64,000 nt of DNA from Vespa crabro (lineage: Eukaryota > Arthropoda > Insecta > Hymenoptera > Vespidae): assembly GCF_910589235.1 (NCBI RefSeq), contig NC_060955.1:6861694-6925693 (forward strand), read 5' to 3'. A program made the translations under genes and the position numbers. Shown here piece by piece: positions 49,124-60,088 of this stretch (positions within the stretch are counted from its first letter, which is position 1; each line of letters starts with the position of its first letter). The notes under the pieces are model-generated. The model made no database searches. It had not been told where the DNA came from and worked only from the letters and a program-made list of their open reading frames with translations.

Positions 49124-51225
49124 ATGAGTATATCGACCTCGACAAATGTGAACCATAGTGGACATTCTCATAGTGGAGAAGCTTTCTTAAATATTCCAGT
49201 TGAATCCTCAAATTTAGATGCTTTAGCGACGAAACGGAGGAGGTGTGTATATGTAAATTGATTGTTGTTTATATCTTCCAGTATGACGCTAATCAAATCT
49301 TTTGAATATCACGTAACAAACAAATCAGAATTTTATTTAAATTGTTTTTATATAGTTTTTAGGTTACTATGAATATCCAAAAATTGTATATTTTAGAAAA
49401 AAGTAATGCTAATCTTAGTTACCTTTAAAATATTATTAATTATTTATGCCTGTACTTTATTGTTTCTATGCTTTATTAATGATTGAATCTTTTTTTACTT
49501 AATAGTTCATCGCGTACAATAAAACGCAGAAAATTTGATGATGAATTGGTGGAAACAACATTTAACCTTCAACCTTCTACTGCAAGCACAAAATCAGCAT
49601 CAAGGACTAGGACTTTATCGGTATCTGCTAATCCACAGGATGTCTTGCCATCACAAATTCTTGCAAGTCCTATGCAAATGCCACCAAACGTGACACAAAA
49701 TGATAGATGTAATCGTAGGCCTCCTAGGCCAAGCGGTTCAAATGGATCTGGAAGAAAGAGTAAGAAGAACAAAAGTCATTCACATTCAGTGAATGCTACA
49801 AAAGATCTTGGTCGATGGAAGCCTACTGATGACCTAGCTTTAATAACTGGTGTACAACAAACAAATGATTTACGAATGGTAAAATATTGAATTGTATATA
49901 ATTTTCTACTTTTTACTTGTACAATCAATAAAAACCCTATAATAAATATTATTCACTATAATTAGAAACTGGCATTTGTTAGGTACATCGTGGTACAAAA
50001 TTTTCATGTCGATTTACACTTCAAGAAATTCAGCAAAGATGGTATGCTTTATTATATGATAGTGCAGTTTCTCGTGTCGCAGTCCAAGCTATGAGGAATT
50101 TACATCCTGAATTAATTGCTAGTGTGCAAGCAAGAACTTTATATAGCAAAGCTGAAGAAGATCTTCTTGGTACTGTTAAATCAGTAAGTATATGGTCAGA
50201 TAGTAAATGCCTTTTTCTATAGTTTTTGGTAACATTTTTGTAATATGTATTTTTAATTAACTCAGACTTCTCAACCAACATTAGAAGTTTTTCAAGAACT
50301 TCTTGAAGCAAATGCGCATACATTTTATCCACATAGAACAGCTAAAGCATTACTTGCTCACTGGCAATTGATGAAGCAATACCATTTATTGCCAGATCAA
50401 ACAGTTCAAAGTTTACCTAGAGGTGAACATGTATTAAACTTTTCTGATGCTGAAGATATGATTGCTGATGCAGAATTAATGGAGCAGAAAGATGAAGCGG
50501 TAGATATCGAACTTGTAACATTGGATAGGAAAAATAAAAGAGAAATTAGAATGTTAGAGAATGAACTTGGAAGATGGCAAGTTCTTGTTGACAGTGTAAC
50601 AGGTGTTAATCCACCAGATTTTGACAATCAGACGTTAGCGATACTCAGAGGTCGACTTGTCAGATATCTTATGAGATCTCGAGAGGTAACATTTACCATG
50701 ATAATATATACATATGTAAAATATACAAATCTATATAAGTACAATATTGTATACAACTTTAAGATAACTGTGGGACGATCTACGAAGGACCATAATGTCG
50801 ACGTGGATTTGAGTTTAGAAGGACCAGCATGGAAAGTATCTCGTAGACAAGGTACAATTCGTTTAAGAAATAATGGTGATTTCTTTTTATCTTCTGAAGG
50901 AAAAAGACCAATTTTTGTGGATAGTAGACCGATTCTTGCTGGAAATAAAATAAAATTGAACAATAACAGTGTAATTGAGGTAATCGCTAACTTTTTAAAA
51001 ATCATATGCAGAGTTATAATTTATTGCATATTATAAACAATCAAAATAAATATTATTTATATTTAACTGTTAGTTACTTTTATAAATAATAGTAATAATA
51101 TAGAAACTTTCAATGTTTATTATTACACATTGCAGATAGCAGGGCTGAGATTCATATTTTTAATAAATCAAGAACTCATTTCTGTAATTCGCCAGGAAGC
51201 TGTTAAACTCAATTTAAATCCTTAA
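49124..51225 (+). CDS. MCRS1: Microspherule protein 1 (MCRS1; fly Rcd5)
   Basis: MCRS1 is an FHA-domain subunit of the NSL histone acetyltransferase and INO80 complexes and also acts at centrosomes and spindles. Exons: 49124-49242, 49506-49878, 49983-50183, 50266-50685, 50764-50979, 51136-51225. They give 472 aa (human 462). The first two exons are a basic, Ser-rich tail (RKSKKNKSHSHSVN). A conserved core follows with LGRWKPTDDLALI, FSCRFTLQEIQQRWYALLYD, AKALLAHWQLMKQYHLLPDQ and LNFSDAEDMI. The C-terminal FHA domain spans VGRSTKDHNVDVDLSLEGPA to NNGDFFLSSEGKRPIFVD. The start ATG at 49124 is the first in frame and is preceded by AT-rich leader. The 78-nt intron 50686-50763 is stop-free in frame. 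Confidence 0.94.
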
Positions 51226-52633
51226 GTTATATATAAAGTGTGTGACCAAGAATAATGCATTGAATACTCTTACAATTATTTTTAAAATTGAAATATGTGA
51301 ATTTTAATTTGTAATATTTGACATTTATTATTGTATTATTTCTAGTACAAATTTATAATTATGATTGCGTTCTTCGTGTTAGGGTAAAATGTAAATTGCC
51401 AATGTGAAAAAACTGACTACGTAGTATACAATCTGGAAAATTATATTTCACTCTTACACGTTGAATTGTATATCTGACAAACCGTGCCAATGTATGGACA
51501 ATTGTATATTTTCTTTTATTTTTCATTATTAATTAGAGGTACAATATATCTTGTACAGAAGCAGTTATATAGCCGTAGTATATAATGTTAGTGCTTTATA
51601 ATAAAGGGCACAAAAAGATTTTTTATTTCTTTCTGCTCCCTATGAATAATTAGATCTGTTGATCTAAGTTGTATAAGTTTATAACACATTGATGAATGGT
51701 CCAATTAAATGTTGCACAATTCTTTTTGTGATCTTTTGAACAGATCGATAACAATAGGAATAAAATTATACAAGAAATAAGAATTATCCATATCATTTAA
51801 TTATTCTTAACCACTTGTAGTGCAAAGAAATTCACGGTTGCACATGCCAGAACAGTCGAGTGCAAATCACTTCGGGGCGCGTGCAGGATTGTACATTATC
51901 TTGTCTTCTCCTTTTATTTGTGCAAATAATATCACAGGCTTCAATATCATTTTCTATTTTACAGTCTGGGGTCAATACTGATAACTTTACACGATGAAGT
52001 GCAAGCAGAAACTGTGTCTTGGTAAAGAATTTCATTAACAGTTGACGTGCCCACGCACGTCATTTTTCTTTTTACAACAATTACGACGTGTGTGACACGT
52101 CGCTGGCGTTCCGGTAACAGAAGCATCTCGACGTGCGTGGCACGTCTTTCCACCACAAGTGGTTGAATATAAGATGTAAAATAGCAAAAGTAAAGAGTTT
52201 TGCTATTTAATAATTATTTGTTAATATGCTCCAATTTAAAAACTACTTTTACTATTTACAAAATTTGTGAAAATTGGGTAACTTAACTAAATACATATAT
52301 AACACTTTTTATTAAAATAAATTTTGAAGAACAATTTCATAGCATATTTATTTTTTTGATGTTAAAAAAAATACTGTTGAAATAAAGAATTAATAAATTT
52401 TACCTCCTATCGTATAAGATATGTAAAAAAAAAAAAGTGAAAGTAAAAACATGTATATTTCAAGGTCATTTGGTATAGTGCATTCGCACACAATAATCTT
52501 ACTCCTATAATGCCACAACATCGAGTGATAAATAAATTCCAAACATCAATTTCAATCTATTCTCGGATATCTTTTGCAAATGGTAGCCTAAAAAGATATC
52601 GTGATAAAGATAACAAACAGTAATTCATTAGTC
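51226..52633. other. Spacer between MCRS1 and AIFM3
   Basis: MCRS1 3'UTR occupies the first part; an ATAATAAAGG signal lies at 51599. From 51830 to 52160 the base composition becomes distinctly less AT-rich and holds the inverted-repeat cluster at 52043-52146. From about 52480 the sequence is probably the 5' leader of AIFM3 first exon 1a. Confidence 0.5.
52043..52146. repeat. Three perfect short inverted repeats, GACGTGY-n-RCACGTC
   Basis: Three palindromic units lie in tandem. Arms TGACGTGC/GCACGTCA at 52043-52062 have a 4-nt spacer. Arms CGACGTGT/ACACGTCG at 52084-52102 have a 3-nt spacer. Arms GACGTGC/GCACGTC at 52130-52146 have a 3-nt spacer. Centres are about 41 and 45 bp apart, near four helical turns. 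The core ACGTG is shared by bHLH-PAS (hypoxia-type) and ATF/UPR-type elements. The set lies about 490 bp upstream of the first AIFM3 start codon. It could be a binding-site array or a fragment of a repetitive element. Confidence 0.7.
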
Positions 52634-52709
52634 ATGGGTTTGAAACATTGTAAAGAATTTTCATCTACAGATGACTATGAGAGAGAACGATATAAATCTA
52701 CGGAAAAAG
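52634..52709 (+). other. AIFM3: AIFM3 alternative first exon 1a (MG- N-terminus)
   Basis: This exon encodes MGLKHCKEFSSTDDYERER and ends in phase 1 with donor GTATAG, matching the common acceptor at 54320. The Met-Gly start with nearby Cys resembles the acylation-type N-terminus of vertebrate AIFM3 (MGGCFSK), so it may encode a membrane-anchored form. Myristoylation is an inference, because residue 6 is Cys rather than the preferred Ser/Thr. Confidence 0.6.
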
Positions 52710-55700
52710 GTATAGTAATACGTATTTAAATTATTTTATTCATATATTTTAACAGATAGGTATAGTATTAGCAAATTTATCATTTCGCATAAGTTAAACG
52801 CAATTTCGATCATTTTAAAATAATAATTTATATATATATGCTCATAATAGATACTTGTAAATGATCTGAATCATTTAATTATTTGTTTCTTTTTATTTAT
52901 TCCTTTAAAAATAATATTTTTAATCTTGCTTCTCAATGGTATATCAAAATAACTAATTAATTAGTACATGATCAGAAGAATATCTATTTTAGACACTCCA
53001 CTGTAGACTCTACAGATTCGTTCAGTTCTGTAATCTACAAATAAAGGAAATATTCTTAATCATATAAACTATCTTGTCGGTTTAACCATAATAGTAGTTA
53101 GTCATAAGATTTTTATATATATGCTTGATATTAATTAAAATTTATTGTAAAATCCTTGTTTTTTTTTATTCTATATGTAGTTTGTAAAATACATATAAGA
53201 ATTCCAATTACTTGTTGCTAATGATTAAAAATATCAAAATTATCTTATACACGATATGGTATGATTGCTCTTATATCTGCGTTGTTCTACAAAAAGAAGA
53301 AAAAAAGAAACGGTTGAGTGAGTCTTCAAATTTACAATGGGTTCCAGAATTATTCTTCCTCTATGTCATATGCGTAATTTATTAAAACATCTGCGGTAAT
53401 TAATGATTACACAAATTCAATAGTTAGATTATTGTACGATTTCTCTCGTATTTTGTATGTTTGTATGAATTTTTCTGCCAAGAAGGTGGACATTTGTTTG
53501 CGTTTAAAATTGACATTTTGTCATCAGGCGAATTGAACAGATGTCCTTATTCATTAAATCGAGATAAGTTGTAGATAATAATGGTCGGTATGTTGTTAAT
53601 TAAATGAATTATTTTCTTTTTTTTTTTAATTATATTCATTTTAATTTTATCCAAATATATGACAAGAATTAATAACCTAATACATAGCTAATATAATTTT
53701 TATTTATTATTCTATCAGTTTTTCTTTTTAATTAATCTATAGTTGACGAAGTCTTATCGACGCATGCGGAATGAAAATTTCATCTCTCTATGGGACTTTC
53801 TTAGTACTAATAATAACAATAATTTCAACACTCAGCTGTTTTAAGTAAATGTAGTCTAATTTTTGTCAGATTACGATTTTTAATATATGAAGTAGAATAA
53901 TCCTTTGATATCGTATAATACATAATAATATAATTAATTATTTCTAATTTATAAATCGATGGATTTTTTTCTTTGATTCCTAATACTTTCGAACTTTTTG
54001 TGTACATTTTATGAATATAAATATTCCTTTATTTTATTGAAGTTACTTAACAAATTCCGAGTTTGTAATGTCAACAAATGGGGATAATAAGAGAAAAATT
54101 CATATCTGTAATCTATGCAATAAAGAACAAGATATTAGTAAAACACATAATAAAGGATCATGCTGTTGTTCTTGTAAGTTTGTTACAATATAATTTCTAA
54201 TATACATTAAATGATAATAATATAGATTTTAAAACTCTCATATTCTCGACTTTTTATATTTTCATATGCTATATATTTCTTTTGTATATATATAAAATTA
54301 AAGTTCTTTTAATTTTTAGGTATACCAGAAAAATATGATTATATAGAAGATGTAGTATGTAAAGAAAATGATATTAGTGAAAATGAAATGAAAGTGGTAA
54401 CTCTTGGGAAAAATGATGCTAAAGTTTTACTAGTAAAACAAAAAGGAGAAATACATGCACTTGGAACAAAATGTACCCATTATGGAGCTCCATTGCATAC
54501 AGGTGCATTAAGAGACGGAATAGTAAGATGTCCATGGCATGGAGCATGCTTCAATATCAAAACAGGTGATATAGAAGATTATCCAGGATTAGATTCTTTA
54601 CCTTGTTATAAGGTGAGTATAAAATTTTATAATATCTTTTAAGAAATATTCTATTAAAAAATCGAAAATTTAATGTAATTTCTTTTCATATAAATAAATT
54701 ATTTATATTATATACTGGTAATAAAACTGAATATCATATATAAAAAATATATATAGGTAACTGTAGATGAAGCAGGACTTGTGCATGTCAAGGCAAAAGT
54801 TAAAGATTTAGAAATTAATAAACGAGTTAAAGATATGTGTGAATATGATGTTACAAATTCAAAAACAACTTTAATTATTGGTGGAGGTCCTGCAGCTGCA
54901 ACATGTGCTGAAAGCTTACGTCAAGAAGGTTTTACAGGAAAGATTATTTTAATCAGTAAAGAAAAAGTATTACCTTATGATAGAGTGAAAGTATCTAAAG
55001 TAATGAATTTTGATGTGAACAAATTTTCTTTAAGACAACCAAGTTTTTACAATGACCACAAAATTGAAACAAAACTAGGCCGAGAAGCTATAGGTGAAAA
55101 CAATATATATGTTATAATAATTTATATTAAGATAAATTATTAATAATAATCAAATTATATATATTTTTTTTATTATTTATTTGCTTTCTATTATTGCAGG
55201 TCTGGATACAAATCAAAATATTATTACGCTTGACAATTCTGAAACATTAAAATATGATTACTTATTCCTTTGCACTGGCTGCAAAGCAAGAGTACCTGAT
55301 TTATCAGGAGTGAATTTAGAAAATGTTTTCATATTACGCAATTATACTGATTCACATGCTGTACAACAAGTATTACACTCTAATAAACATTTGGTTATAT
55401 ATGGATTAGGTTTTATTGGTATGGAAGCAGCTTCTTATTGTATAGATAAGTGCGCATCTGTCACCATCGTAGGACGAGATAAAGTACCTTTAGATACAAT
55501 TTTTGGTACAGAGATTGGTAATAGAATTAGAGAGGAATTTGAAACAAAAGGTATTTCAGTAAAGATTTTTACAATTTTATAAATTGAAATATTTGGTTTG
55601 TCTCTATAACAATACAACTATTCTTTTTGAGGTATTAAATTTATATTTAATAATACTATATCAAAGTTTCTTCCTAAAGAAGGCAATGATAATATATTAG

Positions 55701-56196
55701 GCAAAATTGAACTGTCTAATGGTAATATTCTTGAAGCAGATATATGTATTATTGGAATAGGTACAACATTTTATACAGATTGGTTAAAAGAATCAAAAAT
55801 TAAGATGTTGGATAATGGTGGTATTATCGTAGATAAGGTATTATTTCTATATTGAATATTATTTTTTATTGTTTTATTTATGTTCGTTTTACCAGTAAGA
55901 TAATTCTTTAATAATTTCTTTTATTAATTATAGTATTTGAAAACAAATATAGAAAATGTATATGCTGGTGGTGACATAGCTTATGCTCCAGTATTAGGTT
56001 CTGATCATATTTCAGCTACTATTGGCCATTATGGCTTAGCTCATTATCATGGTAAAATAGCAGCTTTAAATATTTGCAACAAAGAAACAGTTTTATACAG
56101 CGTCCCATTCTTTTGGACTACTTTATTTGGAAAGAGTTATAGATATGCAGGTAAACATCCTATTTTTTTTAGAACTAAAAATTGTAATCATTAAAA

Positions 56197-56238
<42 letters not shown>

Positions 56239-56550
56239 ATATTATATATTATATATAATATTATATATTTTAATAAGTCAATAATTTAAATATTTGTAGG
56301 ATATGGCAAATCAGATAAAGTGATCATTTATGGTTCTTTAGAAAACTTGCAATATTTTGCTTATTATGTAAAAGATGGTAAAATAATAGCAATGAGTAGT
56401 GTTGGAGCAGATCCAGTTGTAGCAGATTTTGCAAATTTGTTGGCAGAGAAACAAATCTTAATGGAGGATGATATTAAAAACAATCCTTTTGGGTGGATGT
56501 GTAATAAAACTAAAGATGTAATAAATAAATTCCAACTATTACATGTTTAA
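52634..56550 (+). CDS. AIFM3: AIFM3-like Rieske / FAD-NAD(P) oxidoreductase
   Basis: AIFM3 (AIF-like) joins an N-terminal Rieske [2Fe-2S] domain to a pyridine-nucleotide-disulfide reductase module and is associated with mitochondria and cell death. There are two alternative first exons (52634-52709 and 54068-54173). Both join in phase 1 to common exons 54320-54612, 54757-55093, 55200-55550, 55632-55837, 55934-56150 and 56300-56550, giving 576 or 586 aa (human 605). The Rieske ligands are visible in KCTHYGAPL and RCPWHGACF. The FAD loop is LIIGGGPAAATCAESLRQEG, the second nucleotide loop is VIYGLGFIGMEAASY, and NVYAGGDIAYAP carries the conserved FAD-binding Asp. The C-terminal block WTTLFGKSYRYAGYG matches AIFM3 closely. 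Identity is good; the orthologue's cellular role is inferred. Confidence 0.9.
54068..54173 (+). other. AIFM3: AIFM3 alternative first exon 1b (Cys-rich N-terminus)
   Basis: This exon encodes MSTNGDNKRKIHICNLCNKE and ends with a CCC cluster before donor GTAAGT in phase 1. Joined to 54320 it completes another Cys, giving CCCSC. The CxxC and CCC pairs could bind a metal or be lipidated. It lies 146 bp before the common second exon. Confidence 0.65.
56199..56270. repeat. (TA)n tract in last AIFM3 intron
   Basis: AT dinucleotide run followed by short ATTATA iterations between the exons ending at 56150 and starting at 56300. Confidence 0.85.
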
Positions 56551-57156
56551 TAGAAGTAGTTCTCTTTTTTGTATATCTTTTATCTTATATTATTGCTTCT
56601 CAAAATTAATATATTGTATTTAAAAAAATGTAAAAAGATTATGTAAAATGTAAAAAGATAAAAATATATATATATATAAACATAAATATATACCTTCACC
56701 ACAATAATGAATATTTATATTATGATTCTTTTTTCTTTTACTAATAATTTTACAAAACAATTGCAAATTATTGTATAATTTCATTAATATACCCATTTAA
56801 GTTCTTTGTATTAATATACTTAGAGATGTATTTTTGGTTTGTTGGTAATAGCAGTTGGTATATAAAAATATTTAATGTTCTAAGGACCTTGAACCATCTT
56901 AATGACAAACTTGAAATTATATTGTTGTTACCCGATATCTAACCTAACGTATTTTGAAAAAGCATACCGGCTTGTTTTTGTATAGTGTATGGTATCTATT
57001 GCCACAGTGATCGTTGTTACGGCTTGTTTATTTACAGTATGAAGAAATTATACTGAATTTGAAGGAGAAATACTTGAAAAGAAAATAGAATTTTCTTCTA
57101 TTAGTAAAACTTTACGAGAGTGCAATAAATATACGATTCCAAGTAAAAAATTAACG
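56551..57156. other. Spacer and MYCBP 5' leader
   Basis: Holds the AIFM3 3'UTR and, from about 57000, the probable MYCBP leader. No other coding frame is supported. Confidence 0.5.
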
Positions 57157-57724
57157 ATGTCTACATTTAAGGTAATTAATAACAAAAATATATCACTAAA
57201 CATTAATTTATTTTTATATTACATTATTATACATGTTTTTACACTTTACTTCTTACACTTCTAACGAAATAGTATCAATGAGTCTGAGGAAAGATAATGT
57301 ATAGATTACAAAATTAATTGCTCATTATTATTAACTTTTCACTTTTAAATGTATTATCTTAGCCAAGTGATTCTAAAAAAGAGGAATTCCGAAAATATTT
57401 GGAAAGAGCAGGAGTTATGGATGCCCTTACTAAAGTACTTGTATCGCTGTATGAGGAAACAGAAAAACCAAATGATGCGTTAGAGTATCCTTTATTTTAT
57501 TAGTATAATATAAAATGTTGATTTTAAAATATAATGTTTAAAAAGGAAAATAAAATTTATCCTTAATAAAAGTTTATAGGTATATACGTAAGAATCTTGG
57601 AGACATAACCGAAAACAGTCTAGAAATTAATACATTAAAGAAGGAATTAGACGATGCTAGAGCAAAGATTACTGAATTAAAAGAAAAACTAGTTAAATAT
57701 GAACTAGACGAAGCAAATGATTAA
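57157..57724 (+). CDS. MYCBP: c-Myc-binding protein (MYCBP / AMY-1)
   Basis: MYCBP is a small helical, coiled-coil protein that binds Myc and AKAP-type partners and is found at cilia and mitochondria in other animals. Exons: 57157-57171, 57363-57484, 57580-57724, giving 93 aa (human 103). The conserved core SDSKKEEFRKYLERAGVMD, LTKVLVSLYEETEKPNDAL matches the family. The last exon is a charged leucine-heptad coiled coil (LKKELDDARAKITELKEKL). The start is MSTFK, with only five codons in exon 1. The second intron is U12-type and is described separately. Confidence 0.92.
57485..57579 (+). other. MYCBP: U12-type (minor spliceosome) intron in MYCBP
   Basis: The donor is GTATCCTTT, the exact U12 consensus. 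Near the 3' end lies ATCCTTAAT, matching the U12 branch-site consensus TCCTTAAY, 13 to 15 nt before the TATAG acceptor. The intron is 95 nt and splits the Glu codon after position 2. Confidence 0.85.
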
Positions 57725-58441
57725 ATGCAGATTTTCTCACATTTCTATTAATAAAATAATAATGGAAACTGAATATTAACTAAGCACTGACAGAATTACA
57801 CTAATTATATCTTTGTATATGTATTTTCAATATTTTTAAAATTTAAATGTATAAAAAATATAAAAATCTGAAAATAATTGTCTCAAATCATCTAACTATA
57901 AAAATGACTTCATTTTTTAAATTGTTTCACGATTTAATTAAATCTAAATTTATGATAATTGTACTTTACATTTTACACATACTATCATATAATAGCATTT
58001 AATTATCAAAATTAATAACTATGATGCCAATAATTCAGATTTAAATTTAAATAAATATTTTCCATACCAAAAATTTTATAGTACTAGTAGTATTTCCTCC
58101 AGTATTATATTCTATTATCTCACATGTATTCTTTTACATTTACATCCATTAGCAAAGTATTATTACAATAATAATATTTATTCAGTAATCATCATACATA
58201 TGTTTACTTTTGCCTGTTTATATTTTCATAAATAAATAACTATTATAAAAATAGCTTCACACAATATTACCTTTAAGTTTTTAGCTTATTGTACCATGAA
58301 AATAAAAACTGGTTTATATTTTTTGTAATTCATGTATTTTATTGATGATATAAACTCATTTAAAATATAAGCAGATATTAGAAGTAAAATTTGTAGATTC
58401 CTTTAGAAGTTGTGTACAAGAGTAGTGAATTGAAAATAATT
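57725..58441. other. Convergent 3' region of MYCBP and VBP1
   Basis: Tail-to-tail spacer of about 700 bp. AATAAA-type signals for both strands are present and no coding frame is supported. Confidence 0.5.
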
Positions 58442-59260
58442 TCATGGAATCTTAAGTGCTTGTCTACGCTTAACATCCCAGTTATAAATCCTTGTCATAT
58501 TTACGTGCATAGTGGTAAATTGATCTCTGACAAAATCTAAGTCATGTTCCACGTATCCTAAATTTTTCTTAGCTGCTTCAATATTTTTAGTCAACATTTC
58601 TTGAGCATCATCAAGTGTATATTCCAACATAACATTTGCTCCGAGCCAAAGGCAAACTTTACCTGTAGGTGGAATAGTAGCTTTTGCAAAAACTTGTTCA
58701 GATAAAAGAAATTGAGTTTCTAAATCATGACTATTATTTTTCTCAATCTGTAATTTTTCAATCATTTCTAATGATCTTTCTAGATCTGGTATTTGTGCTT
58801 TTAATCGTCTTCTTTTATTAACCAAATTATATTCCATGAATTTATATTTCATATGATTTTCATCTAGTTTTTGGAGAACTTTATTCACGGATTCGTTCTC
58901 TGGTTTTGCCATAAATGCATCTACATCTTCCTAAAAGTCAAAAAGGATTGACTTTTACAATTGTTTCTTAAATATATTTTGATAATAATACAAATTACAA
59001 GAATTATACGTATATATTATTTGAAGTAATATTATTTAATGTTATATAAATCGTTTCTTTCAATTAAGAATTATTCGGAAGTTTAGTCAGGCAGAAACCA
59101 TACAAATTTATATTTAAATTAATATGAATGTAAAAGTATATCTACAAGAGATGATTAATATAATAAATATACTTACTACAAAGTCTGCTTCTGGAATACC
59201 AGCATAAGATTTTTTTTGTGATTCAATCTCAATATCTAATTTATTCTTACTCTCCTCCAT
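58442..59260 (-). CDS. VBP1: Prefoldin subunit 3 (VHL-binding protein 1)
   Basis: Prefoldin 3 is an alpha-class subunit of the hexameric prefoldin chaperone that hands nascent actin and tubulin to CCT. The fly orthologue is mgr. Two coding exons on the minus strand, 59177-59260 and 58442-58930, give 190 aa (human 197). The exon junction falls inside the conserved GIPEADFVEDVDAFM block. The N-terminal coiled coil (KYKFMEYNLVNKRRRLKAQI) is followed by the beta-hairpin signature VCLWLGANVMLEY, a second coiled coil (DLDFVRDQFTTMHVNMTRI) and YNWDVKRRQ. The start is MEESKNKLD at 59260. Identity is secure. Confidence 0.95.
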
Positions 59261-60088
59261 GTTTACTTGGTTATGTGACTATGAAATAGAATTATATCGA
59301 ACATTCAGAATCGATATGTTTCCTTTTTTTATAGAATGTCAAATACACAATCGAAACTTTTTTATCGATATATCGATGTTTTCAATTCAGAATTAAAGAA
59401 TTAACATTACTTAGCTTTATACATTAGACAATATATTTTGATAATCTAAGATAAAAAAGATATAAAATAAGATATATATATTTTATTTATTTATTGTCTT
59501 TTTTAATTTATTTAACGTTAAATAAAACTTTTTATTCTCATATATGGAATATGAACAAGTTGCAAGGATATCATGTTTTTATAAAAATAAATGTATAATA
59601 GGATACAAAACTCTCTTTTGTGAAGAACTTGGATATTTATTACATTAATAAATTTACTATCATATTTTCAATTTCGAAAATATATATATATAATATTTAT
59701 GAATATACATATAATACATATAATACACACACATACATATATACATATATATATGTATGAAATATATATATATATATTATGAATAGTCACTAGTATATGA
59801 ATATTGAATTTTTAATAATCATTAACTTCTGCTTATAATTTAAGTTTTACATCTTATATTATGAATTTTAAACAATTATAATAAATAATACATTTCAGAA
59901 GTTATTAAATGTAATAAAAAAATTAATTTCTTATAATTGTTGAAATTAATAATATAATCAGTACACAGATAGTTAAAAAAAATTGTACAGATTTAAATAT
60001 TTTTTTCACTGATTTGTTTTACTCTGGTCAATTATATAGTTTAAATAGCGCTTTGTATTTAATAATTATATTCGAAATTTTATTAATT
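59261..60088. other. Spacer between VBP1 and RAP1GDS1
   Basis: Very AT-rich, with interrupted (TA)n/(ACATAT)n sequence at about 59680-59780. It should contain the VBP1 promoter (close to 59300) and the RAP1GDS1 3'UTR. No gene is supported. Confidence 0.5.
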
